Source of the DNA: Pseudevernia furfuracea
Lineage: Eukaryota; Ascomycota; Lecanoromycetes; Lecanorales; Parmeliaceae
Direction of reading: 5' to 3'
NCBI GenBank assembly: GCA_022315425.1
Contig: JAIUPT010000005.1
Coordinates: 1 to 37,188 of the forward strand
Length of the DNA: 37,188 nucleotides
Position numbers and translations under genes: made by a program. The notes under the pieces were generated by a model that ran no database searches, was not told the DNA's origin, and worked only from the letters and a program-made list of their open reading frames with translations. Of this stretch, positions 21,386 through 32,169 are shown one piece after another (within the stretch, counting starts at the first letter, position 1; each line of letters begins with the position of its first letter).

Positions 21386-24300
21386 ATGGACTTGGACGCG
21401 GCGCTTGCGAGACAGCTGCAGGTCTGCCTCTGCAAAGCGACTCAGCTCTTGTCAGCCATGCAACTGTAATGTTCAAGCTGTCGACACTTCGTTTTATCCA
21501 TCAGCACGCTGGCGTTATGAACCACGCTTGCTTGTTGTGCACAGGGCCGAAGAACAATTCAACGCACGACAATCTGGACCACAGCAGCAGGGAGATGTTC
21601 GATCAGCACAGCAAGCATTTTTGTCACGACTGCAAAGCTCTCTGCAGCATACCCTTATGGTAAGCACCCCTTCAAAGCACTGTCTTCTCACTGCATTCTA
21701 GCGTTCACTCGGGAAAAGAGCAGGCACCTTCATGATGACAGGCCTGCAATTGCTGTCCTTGTGCATGCAGTATGAGGACGAGTTGCTGCAAGTAATTTCA
21801 CAGAGCGTCATGCCTTTGGACCGCTTAGTGGGGCTCAGCTAACAGCGCAGCAGCACTCAGTGTTTCCATGGGTGAACAGCCTGCCAGACAAGCTGAGGAC
21901 CTGCTTGCACAGGAACTGCTGATGTGGTTCAAGCATGACTTCTTCGCCTGGGTAAATTTTGCCTCGGACACCATGTACACTGTGCCGTGCTGGAGCATCA
22001 CTGCACATCTCTTCGGTTTTGCTCAGCTACAGGTCTCTAAGTGCTCCCTCAAGTGTCCACTTCTGGAACAGTTAAGCAGGTGCTGCAGGTTCAGTACTTG
22101 CTGCACACATGCAGTTCATGCACATCAGCGTTTCTCTTGTTCTTTTCCCAGCATCCCATGTGGTGCAGGTGAACAGCCCCCCCCTGCAGCCACTGCGGCA
22201 GTGATGACATGCATGCATCAGGCATGGCTGCTCCTACTGCTGAAGAGGCAGACGGCAATGCTGGCAGAGTGGAGGTGCACACATGCAGGGCTTGTAGCTG
22301 CACCACCAGGTGAACCAAGCATTTTGCCTCAGCAGAGCTGCCAGTGTTCGGGGCAAATGCACCCAGCAGGTCTTGTCTGCTTGTATGCAACAGCTGCTGC
22401 TATCCTGCATGGTCGACCAGCTGTCAGACAGGATACGCACATGTGTCCTACCTGCAGACAAGTGACAACTATACGTGCTCATGGTCCACTACTTGTTTTA
22501 TGTGGCCAACATCAAGATTGTTGAAGCTTGGCTTCAAGGTCTGTCTCAGGTGTTGAGGACCCATTGCATCTTGACAGGAACACTCTTTACTATAGCTTGA
22601 AAGGGCAGACAGAGATACGAAACGCCTGGAAGAACAAGAAATCTATTGCCAAGAAACACAACATTGAAGTGTGATCACAAATGCAGATTTCCAAGGTACA
22701 ATGACCCAGCTAAGCTACTGGAAACAAGGCAAGGTCGATGTGGGGAGTGGGCAAATTGTTTCACCCTGTGCTGTCGTGCTGCTGGGTTGGAGGCACGCTA
22801 CATCTTGGACTGGACAGATCATGTCTGGACTGAGTATTACTCACATGCGCACAGACGCTGGATCCATTTGGATCCATGTGAGGCAGCCTATGACAAGCCG
22901 CTATTGTACGAGGTACTAAAGTCCTGCTGCCTGTGCTATTGAACCATGAGTTTTTGCAGTGCCGAGTGCTTGTCCAATGTGAATTCTTGGGGCGGCACAC
23001 CCTAGTGTGCATGCTGCATCCTGCTTGGCAACATTGTAATATCAAAGCACAGTGCGGTATGCCAATGCCAGCATGCAAGCTGAGCAGGGCAAAAGGCACT
23101 GTGACAAGCGTAACTGCATCCGAAGCTACATCTTGGCCATGCAATAGGTTCATGTCGATAGCAGAAAGCCAATCAGAGTCAGGTCAACACATATTTGGAA
23201 TGTGCTCGTCAATGCTGGTCTATACTGCTGCACAAAACCCACTGCATTACACTGCTTCTCATCAAACTGACGCCAAAAGGCATAGTCTTTTCACTGCATC
23301 ACATTCCTCAATGGTTGCTTTGTGACAGGCAGGCTGGGACAAGCAGCTGAGCTATGTTGTGGCGTTCAGCAGACACGGCGTGACTGATGTCATGAAGCGC
23401 TACACCAAGCAGGTGGGACCAGCTCAAGCAGCGGCGCACACTGGTCACTGAGGACTGGCTGCACCACCAGTTGCGCCACTCTGACTGACAATCACAGACG
23501 GTGAGGCTGTGCTCACAGCGCTTTCAGCACCATCCATCTGCTACAATTGGGTTGTTTGGATTAGGGACACGGTCACCAAATGCAGCCTCAGCATATGCAT
23601 CAGACAACCACCTGCAGTATTGTTTTGCATGTTTCATGTCTCAAGCGCTTGTGCCGACTCCAGTCACCACAGCACTACTGCATGTGCTGATGTTTCTATC
23701 TTGGAGGCAGGCATGAAAGTGAAAGCATGACGAGAAAAAGCCAAGTTTTGTGGCATCTGAAAGCAGTTGTGTCACTTGTAGTTTGTGGTCACAAGTTGAA
23801 AAAATGGCCACATACAGACAAAATACTGCGTCTGTGTTGGCAGCTACTTTGACACTCAGACAGGGGGGGTGAAGAGTCCTCTTCTCACGCCCAGTCATTT
23901 GTGAGTTTAAGTTGCCCATTGCTGTAGGGGATGGACAGCAGAAGAGAAGGCTGAATGGGAGCAGGTGGACAGGCTGGAGCAGGCTGAGCTAACTGCCCAT
24001 GCAAATGCCCCAACCACGCTGCAAGAGCACCACCTTGCCAGGTGCTAATGGAACCCAATATGTTGCAGGGCATTTTTAAAACCGCCCCCCACCCCGTTAC
24101 CCCCCCCCCCCCATCCCCCCTCCCTGCATCATAGTCCTCACACATTTGACATCTGCAATGCCATACTGAGCGATGTTTGGTGAACGCCCTGACCTGACAG
24201 AGTACCATGATGTGGCCAGAACCACAGCTGTCCTGAGCTTTGGTCGTGTCCTTAGTTGCTTCACTATGTGATCAGACTAACAGGTGACTAGCTCAGCCAA

Positions 24301-24544
24301 TCATCCTCATCTCCCTCTCTTAGTTACGTTGGGGAACTGGTTGCAGGGCGGCAGACAGGGTCGAGGGGTGGCGTGCAGCCCGGGGGAGCTTGGCGACCCA
24401 CCCAGCAGCAGCAGCAGCGCAGCCAATGGTACAGCCTTCAGGATGGCTGATGATGACAGTGTGCAAAGCAGTGAGCCAGGCAGGCTGTGTGGGGGAGTGG
24501 TGAGAGCTTCTGGAGAACATCCACCTCACCAAACTGCCATCAGG
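21386..24544 (+). CDS. PNG1: Peptide:N-glycanase, catalytic part
   Basis: The enzyme removes N-glycans from misfolded glycoproteins exported from the ER (ERAD), in the cytosol. Exon 1 (21386-21421) reads MDLDAALARQLQ. Later exons give HTLM|YEDELLQVIS (from 21771), DLLAQELLMWFKHDFFAW (to 21951), the zinc exon 22169-22309 with CSHCG...CRACSCTTR (two CxxC pairs), and the transglutaminase core 22687-22912. The core joins in phase as TTR|FPRYNDP and contains RCGEWANCF (catalytic Cys), DHVWTE (His) and HLDPCE (Asp), so the C-H-D triad is complete. Then LYE|AGWDKQLSYVVAFSR follows from 23329, WDQLKQRRTLVTEDW, a helical exon from about 23931 (WTAEEKAEWEQVDRLEQAEL), and WRAARGELGD (exon from 24347), matching the conserved W-R-x-A-R-x-E-L-G. 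Frame breaks: C8 at 22177-22184 (7 expected, giving VNSPPC), near 23412, and G5 at 24382-24386. Identity is firm; exon 2 and the 23.45-23.93 kb part are unresolved. Confidence 0.9.
24084..24120. repeat. C-rich tract inside a PNGase intron
   Basis: C runs at 24084-24090, 24100-24112 (13) and 24115-24120 lie within the inferred intron from 24033 to 24346. On the plus (coding) strand this forms a long pyrimidine tract, but it sits over 220 nt from the acceptor, so it is not the usual polypyrimidine tract. Confidence 0.85.
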
Positions 24545-24957
24545 GTGAGGCTTTGTGCCTGTTGGAGTGCTGCCCTGTGTCAAAATGCCCACTACAATGA
24601 TCTTGTTCCTCTAGTACAGTCAATGCCAGCTGGTCATGGATATCCTCATCACCAGACAGCCTGTGGCAACATACTGAAATAGGTCAAGTACACCAACCAG
24701 TGTCTGGCAGCTGCAAAGTGGGTTGAACAGTGTGGTCATGTTGGCAGTGATCGTGGATCACAGGTCTTGAACATTCACTTTGGCCCACAGCAGCATGCTT
24801 CGCAAGCTTTCCTGGCTGTTTCCTGTTTGACAGCTCTCACCCATGTGGCCTCTTTGCTAGCAGAAGAGGTTGGCTTTGTCCTCAGTTTGCTCAAGGCGTT
24901 TTGGTCAAAACATCTCTCCCGCACGTACCTAGCTCATCATGAACTGGAAAGCGAATT

Positions 24958-25010
24958 AAATAATAAAATACTATTATCATTATTATTATCATTATCATCT
25001 CTTCCTGCAG
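24958..25010. repeat. AT-rich (ATT/ATC) tract ending in an acceptor-like site
   Basis: The sequence runs through repeated ATTATTATC and ATTATCATC units into CTCTTCCTGCAG at about 25011, so the tract looks like the 3' end of an intron. The sequence just after it stays open only briefly in each frame, so the following exon is not identified. It lies between the PNGase core and its C-terminal part. Confidence 0.5.
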
Positions 25011-26339
25011 CCACCTCACAAGCAATTTGAGAACCGCCTTCCTCCATGATCATGAGAAATGGCCCCCTTCATGCTAACAGGCATGCACACGCTGTAGGCT
25101 TTCGATGGGGGCCTTCAACACAAATGGTTGGACTTTGGGGGTGCCAGGAGTAGAGGCATGACATGGCTGGAATACAGACTGCTGGCCTACACAGCCTGCT
25201 GCACTGTCACACACATACAGCCTGACTGCTTAGCTGAAAGATGAGCCCAAACAGGGACCCATTGTGACTTTTGTGCTTGAGGGCTCACTTGAGTGCCCTG
25301 CAGCTTCAGGTAGAAACACTTCAGTTCATGCGAGTGAGTTGAATGACCTTGCGTCTCATGCCTGCACCAGGAATGTCAGAAAACATGGCAGCGTTGCATG
25401 TCTCAGTCATCAATCTTGGCGCCCAAAACTGAGCAACCAGCTCCAAGGCATGTCTGTCCATACTGTGGGAAAAAGCGCATTGCAGAAGTCGATTACTTCA
25501 TGTGAAGCGCATGCTTTTTGTTCATGTATGCAAAACACATGTCAAACAAGAGTCCTTACAAAACCTGGGTGCAGCAGACTGTAACGCAGGATGTATAAGA
25601 TGTAGCTTTGGCTAGGTCACAAACTGCAGTCTCAGGTAAGGCTGAGCAGGCATGATAGCAGAGACACATCATGCACAAATGCTTGATGTCATTACAAGCA
25701 GACACATTTGTCTTCAAGAAGAATGACTGATGGACGTCTTATTCTACGTGTGGTCGCAGTCATCATGTTTGATTGGTTGTGCTGACATGGAGGTCCAAAT
25801 ATGCAGCAGTACTTCAGTGTGCTGCACTTTGTACACTCAACAACATTGCAACCCATGTCTGTGTGTGTGAGGCTGCATTACAGCTTGTAACACTTGACAT
25901 GTGACAAGCGTCTATGTCTCTTAGGAGCATCAAATTGGAGGCAGCTGGACAAACAAGAGGGGGTGATCTTTCCCAGCAGGCATCACACCCATACCTTTGC
26001 ATTGCGCCACCCCCAACCCTGCAGGTCATCACCCCCTCATGCGATACCTTGCTTTGCCCATGTCTGTCTTGCTGCTCCCTTGGACTTGCCAATTTGATGG
26101 ATGGGATTGCATGTGTAGTGTTTCTGGACTAATTGCTGTCTGCCTTACAAGCAGACCACATCAGTCCAGCTGTTGTGACTTCACAGTAACAACAGCTGGC
26201 ATGACTGATGCTGTCTGCTTACAAGGCGTTGCCCTCTGCTTTCATGCTGATCAGCTGCTGTTGCTTTTTGTTTCTAGACAACATGCTCTTACAGTGTTTT
26301 ACTGGCCAACTCCAGAAGGCCTTGACACACTTTTCACTC

Positions 26340-26862
26340 CATTTTCACTCCTACAAGCAAAGTTACGGCACCTGCGATTGCCTTGGAGCAAGTCCAAATG
26401 CAACATCTGCATGCACAGGAGCACAAGTTTTTGCACCAAAAGATCACAAAAGGACACAATCTTGGGTGCTTGCAGGTCCTACCGCCCTCTGCATAGTAGC
26501 TGTCAGAGATCCGGCATCCGCCAACTCTGTCCAGCTGGCAAAGCTGGACCTCTACACCCCGCTTGACCCCCCTTCTCAACCCCAGAGACCCATCTTGGAG
26601 GCAGTCAAAGCCTTACAGGCTGCTGTCAGCAACAGCAGCAGATTCCAAGCCTGACTCAGCAATGGCAAAGGCTGTTGACACCTTGTTGCTTGTGCTGGCA
26701 AACGTTTTACAGCATCCTGGGGACAGCAAGTTCAGGACTCTGAAACTGGAGAATGCCAAGATCAAGGCTATGATGTTGGCAGTGCCGGAAGTTGGACAAG
26801 TGCTCAGCGCTGCAGGTCAGTCTGATCTCACTGCCGGCCTGCAGGGCATGTATACCAAATGA
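26340..26862 (+). CDS. PNG1: C-terminal part of the PNGase gene: sandwich-like domain end plus PUB domain
   Basis: The frame to 26654 gives AVRDPASANSVQLAKLDLY, which resembles the end of the C-terminal domain of plant PNGases as I recall it (R-D...QLGSIDLY). After a 1-nt frame change near 26620-26640 the next frame reads AVDTLLLVLANVLQHPGDSK, then FRTLKLENAKIKAMM, and PEVGQVLSAAG. This fits a PUB (PNGase/UBA/UBX) domain: hydrophobic helix, NxLxxPxDxKFRxLKLxN, then a Pro-Val and Gly block. PUB domains bind the C-terminal tail of p97/Cdc48. The frame ends MYTK* at 26860-26862. There is no evidence of a promoter or stop between this and the PNGase core, and orientation agrees, so I assign it to the same gene. 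An independent PUB-containing gene is the alternative. The linking exons (24.6-26.3 kb) are not resolved. Confidence 0.6.
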
Positions 26863-27990
26863 AGGTGCTCTGCCTTATGATAGATTCGATTCAAAAAACC
26901 AACTGACCATTCGTTCAATCAGGCTGAAACACAGAAGGCCCTTCTGCACTGTGCCTCTTGGCAGGCCAAGAACGAAGACTGGGATGTCACATGCTGCAGG
27001 CTTCCAAGAGACACGCTTTTCAAGGCAAGGCAAGCAGCCTCCAGAGTTAGCTCTCACACTGAAACAACTCTGAGACAGCTACAAGCGACATCATCCATAC
27101 TCTCACTCTGCTCCAATCCCCTCATTCCTTATACAACCCCTCCCCTGCACCCTTCAGCCAAGGCCAGCGCCAGCAGTCAGCAGCCCAATTGCAGCAGCAC
27201 TTGTCTCAGGGCTGCACACCAGCAGAAGAGTCACAGGGGTCCAAAGTATAGTGAGGGCAAGCTGCTGTCAGCAGATGACATGCAGGTGACTGATGACACA
27301 GCCATGCCTACTATGTCAGCAGAAGTTGAGACTGCAGCTGATGCAGGCACAAGTGCTGAGGCAGCTGCTGTTCCCTGTAACACCTGTGGCACATTCTGAC
27401 GCAGGACAGGTACCAGAAAGTCAGACAGACTTTCAAGCTGTTGCTCAAGGTAGGTGCTTGCAATCCAGAGTCTCATATTTTCCGGTTGGAAGTTGATGAT
27501 GCTTGATCCTGTTGAGTCACATCCAGTATCACTTCTCAGCACGCACTGATCTGCACTTGTTTTGAATGCCCATGGTTGTGGCTTGTCAGTCACACCAATT
27601 GATCATGCTGCCAATGTTGATGAACAGGCTGAACGCAGCTGTCCCACCCTGTGCTGGCTAAAGCTTGCTTTTGACTAGTAGGAGCAACAGGCATACGACA
27701 CAGAAACTCACTGTGCATTTCAGCACACTGCTCATCGTTGTTAAGTGTAGCGATAAGAAGCAGTGACACATACTGCTGAATGTGTGCAGGATCACTGCAA
27801 GCCAGCCGGCAGGCCACACATGCCACCCCAGCCCCTGCCCAAGCTGAGCTGCAAACACCAGCAGCGCCACAGAGACAGACAAAGTCTAGTGCTTCGGCAA
27901 GCACTCTTACACAGATGCACAAGCTGCAGCTGCACAGCCCATTCACAGAAAGCACTCAGGGTGTGATGACACCAGCAGCTGACATCGGTA
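26863..27990. other. Low-complexity stretch of uncertain coding status
   Basis: The plus strand is rich in CAG/GCA/ACT triplets and gives Ala/Ser/Thr/Asp-rich fragments (for example SADDMQVTDDTAMPTMSAEV near 27270) interrupted by stops or frame changes. The minus strand is open for 120 codons at 27593-27231 with similar bias. It may be the disordered part of a downstream protein or untranslated sequence. No domain is visible. Confidence 0.3.
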
Positions 27991-27993
27991 CAG

Positions 27994-28122
27994 TGGCACA
28001 GCACAGCAGATGCAGCTGCTGGTCAGCCAGATGCTAAGACGATGATCCATCAGGAGTTTGCCAGGCTGATGACGACCAAGAAGTATACACCAAATGAAGC
28101 TGCTGTATTAGCGATCCAGAAC
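27994..28122 (+). CDS. UBA-like exon, gene uncertain
   Basis: The exon runs from an acceptor (GGTACAG) to a strong donor (CAGAAC|GTAAGG): 43 codons, no stop. It encodes MIHQEFARLMTTKKYTPNEA followed by AVLAIQN. The spacing (F-x-x-LM-x-x-x-x-Y-x-x-NEA-x-x-AI-x-N) is that of helices 1 and 2 of a UBA-type three-helix fold, with the Met-Gly loop replaced by TKKY. Because PUB and UBA modules often share proteins, this could be the last part of the PNGase/PUB gene upstream; it could equally be a separate small gene. No following exon was found before the F-box gene. Confidence 0.4.
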
Positions 28123-28505
28123 GTAAGGACACGGTAGTGATAACTGAATATTGCCAATGAACGGGTGCATCCGAATTTTCTGTTGGTTGTTGTCTTGTCC
28201 AGCATTGTCATACGTTGTTACAGCACTTCAGAAGGCGCATTTCATGTGTCTGCATTTTGTCAGCACAGCACCATGACTTGGAACTTGGCTGCAGAAGGGG
28301 TGTATAGCTTTGCATCAGCACGCGCCGGTGTTGATCGAACCTGACAGTCACATGCTGTTTGACAAACCGCAAAGGGGGTGTGTGTGTGCGTGCATGTGTA
28401 CGTGTTCTTTACCGGTATGTCGGGCGTTACAATTGCCAGGACGGGTGTGCATTGCCCTACTTCTGTGGCAAGTCTTGCAGCGTTTGAGTACGGCCGTACA
28501 TAATT

Positions 28506-29701
28506 ATGACATCGATTCAAGCTCAGGCGTTTCGGTCAACTGGTCAGAACCTGCCACTCGATTGTCTTGACACTATTGCAAAGTGTATTGCACGGGACAG
28601 GGCCGCTGCGCAACCATTCCGTCGCAAGCTGTGTTCAGTTGGCTACTCCTCGCTTATGCCAGTATGCAATAAGTGGATGCAATTCGCAAGTGCGTATATT
28701 TCAATGTGCTGCGCCTGCAAAGGGAATAACATGAACTCACCCTTGATTCCTGTTCGCAGGGGAGAAGACCCTCTATCTGCTGTTGACTCATCTTGCGGAG
28801 CATGTTGGTGTTGATGAAGCCGAGATTTTTGATATGCAGCATCTCGACATCACAGAGCAATTTGCAGCGGACAACGTTGCTCGCCTGTGGTACTTTCGTA
28901 ACTTCCACAGCCTGAAAGTGAGCCTGAACTATCAAGGCCAACCAGCCTTCGAGTACTACCAGCCTGCGGAAGTGGACGGCATACAAAGGCGCCGAGCTGG
29001 CCGCTTAAAGTACAAACCTCACTAGTTTACAAGCTGCTTTCAACCTCAGGTACTTGACCAGCTTGAACTTGACTACACCAAGCGGCGACTGTTTCGGTCA
29101 GTTTCCTTGGGAGACCATGACAAGCTTGAGGGAGTTGCACACACACTTCACAGGCCGTGTTGCACAAGGCACCTTTGGTTTTTTGCCAAGGATTCCTCAG
29201 CTTGAGCATTTGCAAGCAGATGTGGACTTCTTCAGTGTCCCAAGTCTCGGCTGCATTACCAGCCTCAAAAGCTTAGACATATGCTTGGCTCTTCCTGAGG
29301 CAGGTGTGGTTGATGTCGCACAAGCTCGTGAGCGAGATGATGATGTGTTGTACCAAATTCGAAACCTGACTGGGCTTGAGAAACTTGATTTTTGTCAACA
29401 AGCTACATCAGCAGGCTTGGTGTGGTTGACAGAGCTGACAAGCCTCACAAAGCTTAGCTTGAGGCTTCCTCACACGTCACCAGTAGGCCTTAACCTTTGG
29501 TCTGTTGTCAAGCTTTTCAAGAGCCATGAGTTCAAGTTGCAATACCTGCATTTTGAATTTAAGCTGGACGGCCACTTTGCGGTTGCATACCTAGATGACA
29601 AGTCGCAGCACAGTGCTAATCAGCCAGAGGTTGACATGAGTTTTCATGTCCCTTGGTCGCTGTCAGAGGTTGCCATCAAGAAGCTCTTTGAACATGAGTG
29701 A
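28506..29701 (+). CDS. F-box-like leucine-rich repeat protein
   Basis: Three exons read cleanly: 28506-28689 (CAA|GTGCGT), 28760-29009 and 29050-29701, with introns of 70 and 40 nt. Phases agree throughout (184, 250 and 652 nt; 361 aa). The N-terminus has an F-box-like segment, NLPLDCLDTIAKCI...SSLMPVCNKW (residues about 16-60): an L-P-x-D-x-L start, a conserved V-C-x-x-W end. The body is leucine-rich and irregular: LKYLTSLNLT, then FPWETMTSLRELHTHF, LPRIPQLEHLQAD, ITSLKSLDICLAL, IRNLTGLEKLDFC and LTELTSLTKLSLRL, spaced about 25-30 residues. By analogy it would be a substrate receptor of an SCF ubiquitin ligase. The substrate is unknown. The 40-nt second intron is unusually short; if it were not an intron the frame would end at TAG 29023. 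The PNGase-side genes point the same way, but there is no sign of co-transcription. Confidence 0.65.
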
Positions 29702-30970
29702 CAAGTCCACATCACAATCTGGCACAGATCTGGCGCTGATCAGTTGCGGATTGTTTCATGCGTGTGTGTGAATACGCCTGGCAACATTATGGTCTGCAGT
29801 ATGAAGGGTGTAGTACTGTGAATGTATAGAGATCAGCTGTACTCGTTTTACCATAAGGCCTTCGTACTTGCATGCAAGCTTGCCACTCGTTTAGACTACC
29901 CCCTAAATGTGAATACCCTTGTCAAACCAAGTCAGATGTTCTTAGGTAGTATGTTCATGCTTGTAAAATAGGGCGTATGGAAGCAACTCAGACATGAGCG
30001 ATAAGGATCAAACACTGCTGGTGCATGTAAAGCTTCATCTGAGCACATGGACCCGTACATTCACTAACGCTATCATCCTTGGATGAGACTTCCAACAGCT
30101 CAGAATTGAAGCATGTAGCAGGTCTACCATGTAGCACAAATGCGCTTGTTATATTGAAAGCTCATCTGGTACAGCCTAGCCTCAGGAGGATCACATGAAC
30201 AAGGGGAAATCATCTTGCGCATCAGGACACCTTTGAACAGAATTCAGACACCAATTCCAACATCTTCAGCCCACATGTGTCTGATGCATGTCGCGCGCAG
30301 GTTCCCAGATACATCGGACAGGCTCCCGAATATTCGGACAGGTTCGCTGGCGGTCAGACACGAACATGCTACCTTAGCACATCTGTCTTGATTTGACAAG
30401 GGTACTCATATATGCTGTATATATTCAGGGTTTAGTACAGCAAATCTGTGTGCTCGCATGCTCAAGCCAAGCAGAACATGTTTTCGAAGACCTGACCAAT
30501 GCGCAGCATCCAAAGACGGAGTAGGTCAGTGACAGGCTACGCAGTGAGTATGTGAGATGCAGATCATCGTAGCTAAGCCTGCAGGTAAGGTGGAGAAGTT
30601 TGCAATGGCACAGCTTGCAATGTGCCACCAACTACACAATGCACTCCACACTCAGCATAACCCCCCAGCTCATGCTTACACACAATGTGATGCAGGCAAA
30701 CTTGCACTTCAAAGGTTGTTTTGACCAGTTCACGGCGATGACCGGTTCACGGCGATGAGCTGCAGGTCAGACCTTATGCAGCTTGCCGCAGTCAAATCCT
30801 GCATGAGCTGAGCCAGGATTTTCCAGTGACATCTAATCTCAATACAGCAGACTGCTTGCAACAATCTGAGACACATTTGCATGCTGAGCAGCATCCTTTT
30901 CCGTTGCTGATGGCGCATGAGCATTGGCCCATCAGCTATGTTACAGGTAGTGCCCAGAAGGCTGACAAAG
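29702..30970. other. Convergent intergenic region between the F-box/LRR and eL34 genes
   Basis: No coding signal on either strand. It should hold the 3' UTRs of both convergent genes. TGTAA occurs on the plus strand at 29962 and near 30028 and on the minus strand at 30945-30941, the last 27 nt after the eL34 stop, as expected for a chlorophyte polyadenylation signal. Small repeats lie at 30305-30350 (TCGGACAGG(C/T)TC twice) and 30728-30758. Confidence 0.6.
30728..30758. repeat. 14-bp direct repeat
   Basis: GTTCACGGCGATGA occurs at 30728-30741 and again at 30745-30758, separated by CCG. It lies in the convergent intergenic region and has no apparent function. Confidence 0.85.
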
Positions 30971-30971
30971 T

Positions 30972-31852
30972 CTATTTGGCGGATTTGCCAGTCTTCATCT
31001 TGAGCACCTTCTTGACAATCTTTTGCTCCTCAATCAAGAATGCACGGATGATCCTGCAATGTTATTCAGCATGTCAGATCTCTGATGGTGCATGTTTGTT
31101 GCTGCTATGACAAGACACAATGCAGGTAGTCAGACTGCTGGGAAGTTTGAACGCTGTATCTGGGGCTTGCATCAATGTGCAGGAACAAGGATATTGCTGG
31201 CAGGATAGGTCTGCACTGGTCTGTGCTGAAAGAACAAGTCTGCACTAGTCTGTACAGCCCCTGCTTGCACTGTATGTTTGCATGCTCTGCCACGAGCACT
31301 TTTGAGATATCATAGCGTGCTGCGTTCACGACAAAGCCCATCTGCATCACTCATTGCATCAACACTAGCTATGTACCTTTCCCTGACCACCTTGTGGTCT
31401 AAGCAGCCACCATATACTCTGTGCACTGTCTTGTTCTTCTTTGACAAGTGCTTGTTGCTAAGCTTGCTTGGCCTGATGTTTTTCAGCTGCAGCACATTGC
31501 CAGCAATTCAGCCTCATGACCTTGATCTATAAAGATGGTGCAACAGCACGGGTGCTCAGCTGTTTTGGCAGCACAAACAGATCAGGTGTCTCTCTGCAGG
31601 GACTTGAAGCACTTACGCCATTGAGCTTGACTCCAGTAGCTCCGCACTTGGCTGCTGATACAGGTTTCTTCTGGTATTGGTAAGTCAAACGGCCACCTAC
31701 GAATGCACGAGTTGTTGACACGAGCATGCTCTCAATATTGGACGCCTGCAGACAGTATAAACGTTCCACTCACCAGGGGTCTTGACCACCCGCACTCGGT
31801 TGGATTTGGTGGCATAGCAATGCCGCCTACGGTACGTTAGTCGCTGCACCAT
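30972..31852 (-). CDS. RPL34: Cytosolic 60S ribosomal protein eL34
   Basis: All four exons are complete and phases agree: 31852-31774, 31696-31617, 31486-31377 and 31053-30972 (79, 80, 110, 82 nt; 116 aa), close to the family length of about 117-120. Landmarks in order: MVQRLTYRRRHCYATKSNRV, VKTPG|GRLTYQYQKK, AAKCGATGVKLNG, IRPSKLSNKHLSKKNKTVHR, YGGCLDHKVVRER|IIRAFL, EEQKIVKKVLKMK and stop TAG. The CxxC-type zinc ligands of archaeal-like eL34 are reduced to single Cys, as usual in eukaryotes. Splice sites are all GT...AG (GTGAGT, GTAAGT, GTACAT donors). Introns are 77, 130 and 323 nt. TGTAA lies 27 nt past the stop. It is divergent from the seven-TM gene. No frame breaks at all, unlike most genes here. 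Confidence 0.97.
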
Positions 31853-32169
31853 GGTGCCAAACAGACCGCAACAGAGGGCAAAGCCGCCTCAGGCGCAGAG
31901 GCTTGACCGAGCTACAATTACGTTTGTACGGCCAGCGTCACAACCGTAAATTTGGGCTGAAGCTATGACTAAAAGCTGTGCTCCATCCCCTCTCGACGGT
32001 TTTACATGGACCTGACCAACATCGCGCGATAATTTGGCATTGCATGAACTGTCTGTTCTGCGAAGCTCGGCAAGTAACAGTTGATGCCGATAAACGGACA
32101 TCAGCTGTCAACTAGCCTTCACAAGCTGCTTTTGTGATCACACTTATAACGCGCTGTAGTCCAGCGCGC
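31853..32169. promoter_or_regulatory. Probable shared 5' region of eL34 and the seven-TM gene
   Basis: 317 bp separate the eL34 start (31852, minus) from the first candidate ATG of the seven-TM gene (32170, plus). It must hold both promoters and 5' UTRs. A minus-strand ORF (32101-31889) spans it but ends just upstream of eL34 and has no recognisable domain. I see no clear TATA element. Confidence 0.4.

Noticed and set aside
24284..24682. 132-codon plus-strand ORF taken as a gene on its own
   Set aside because: Its N-terminal frame disagrees with PNGase; the conserved WRAARGELG is read in the frame entered from the upstream exon, with a G5 indel at 24382-24386. Only the middle part is coding.
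27231..27593. 120-codon minus-strand ORF
   Set aside because: It is the complement of a CAG/GCA-rich low-complexity stretch; composition alone keeps it open.
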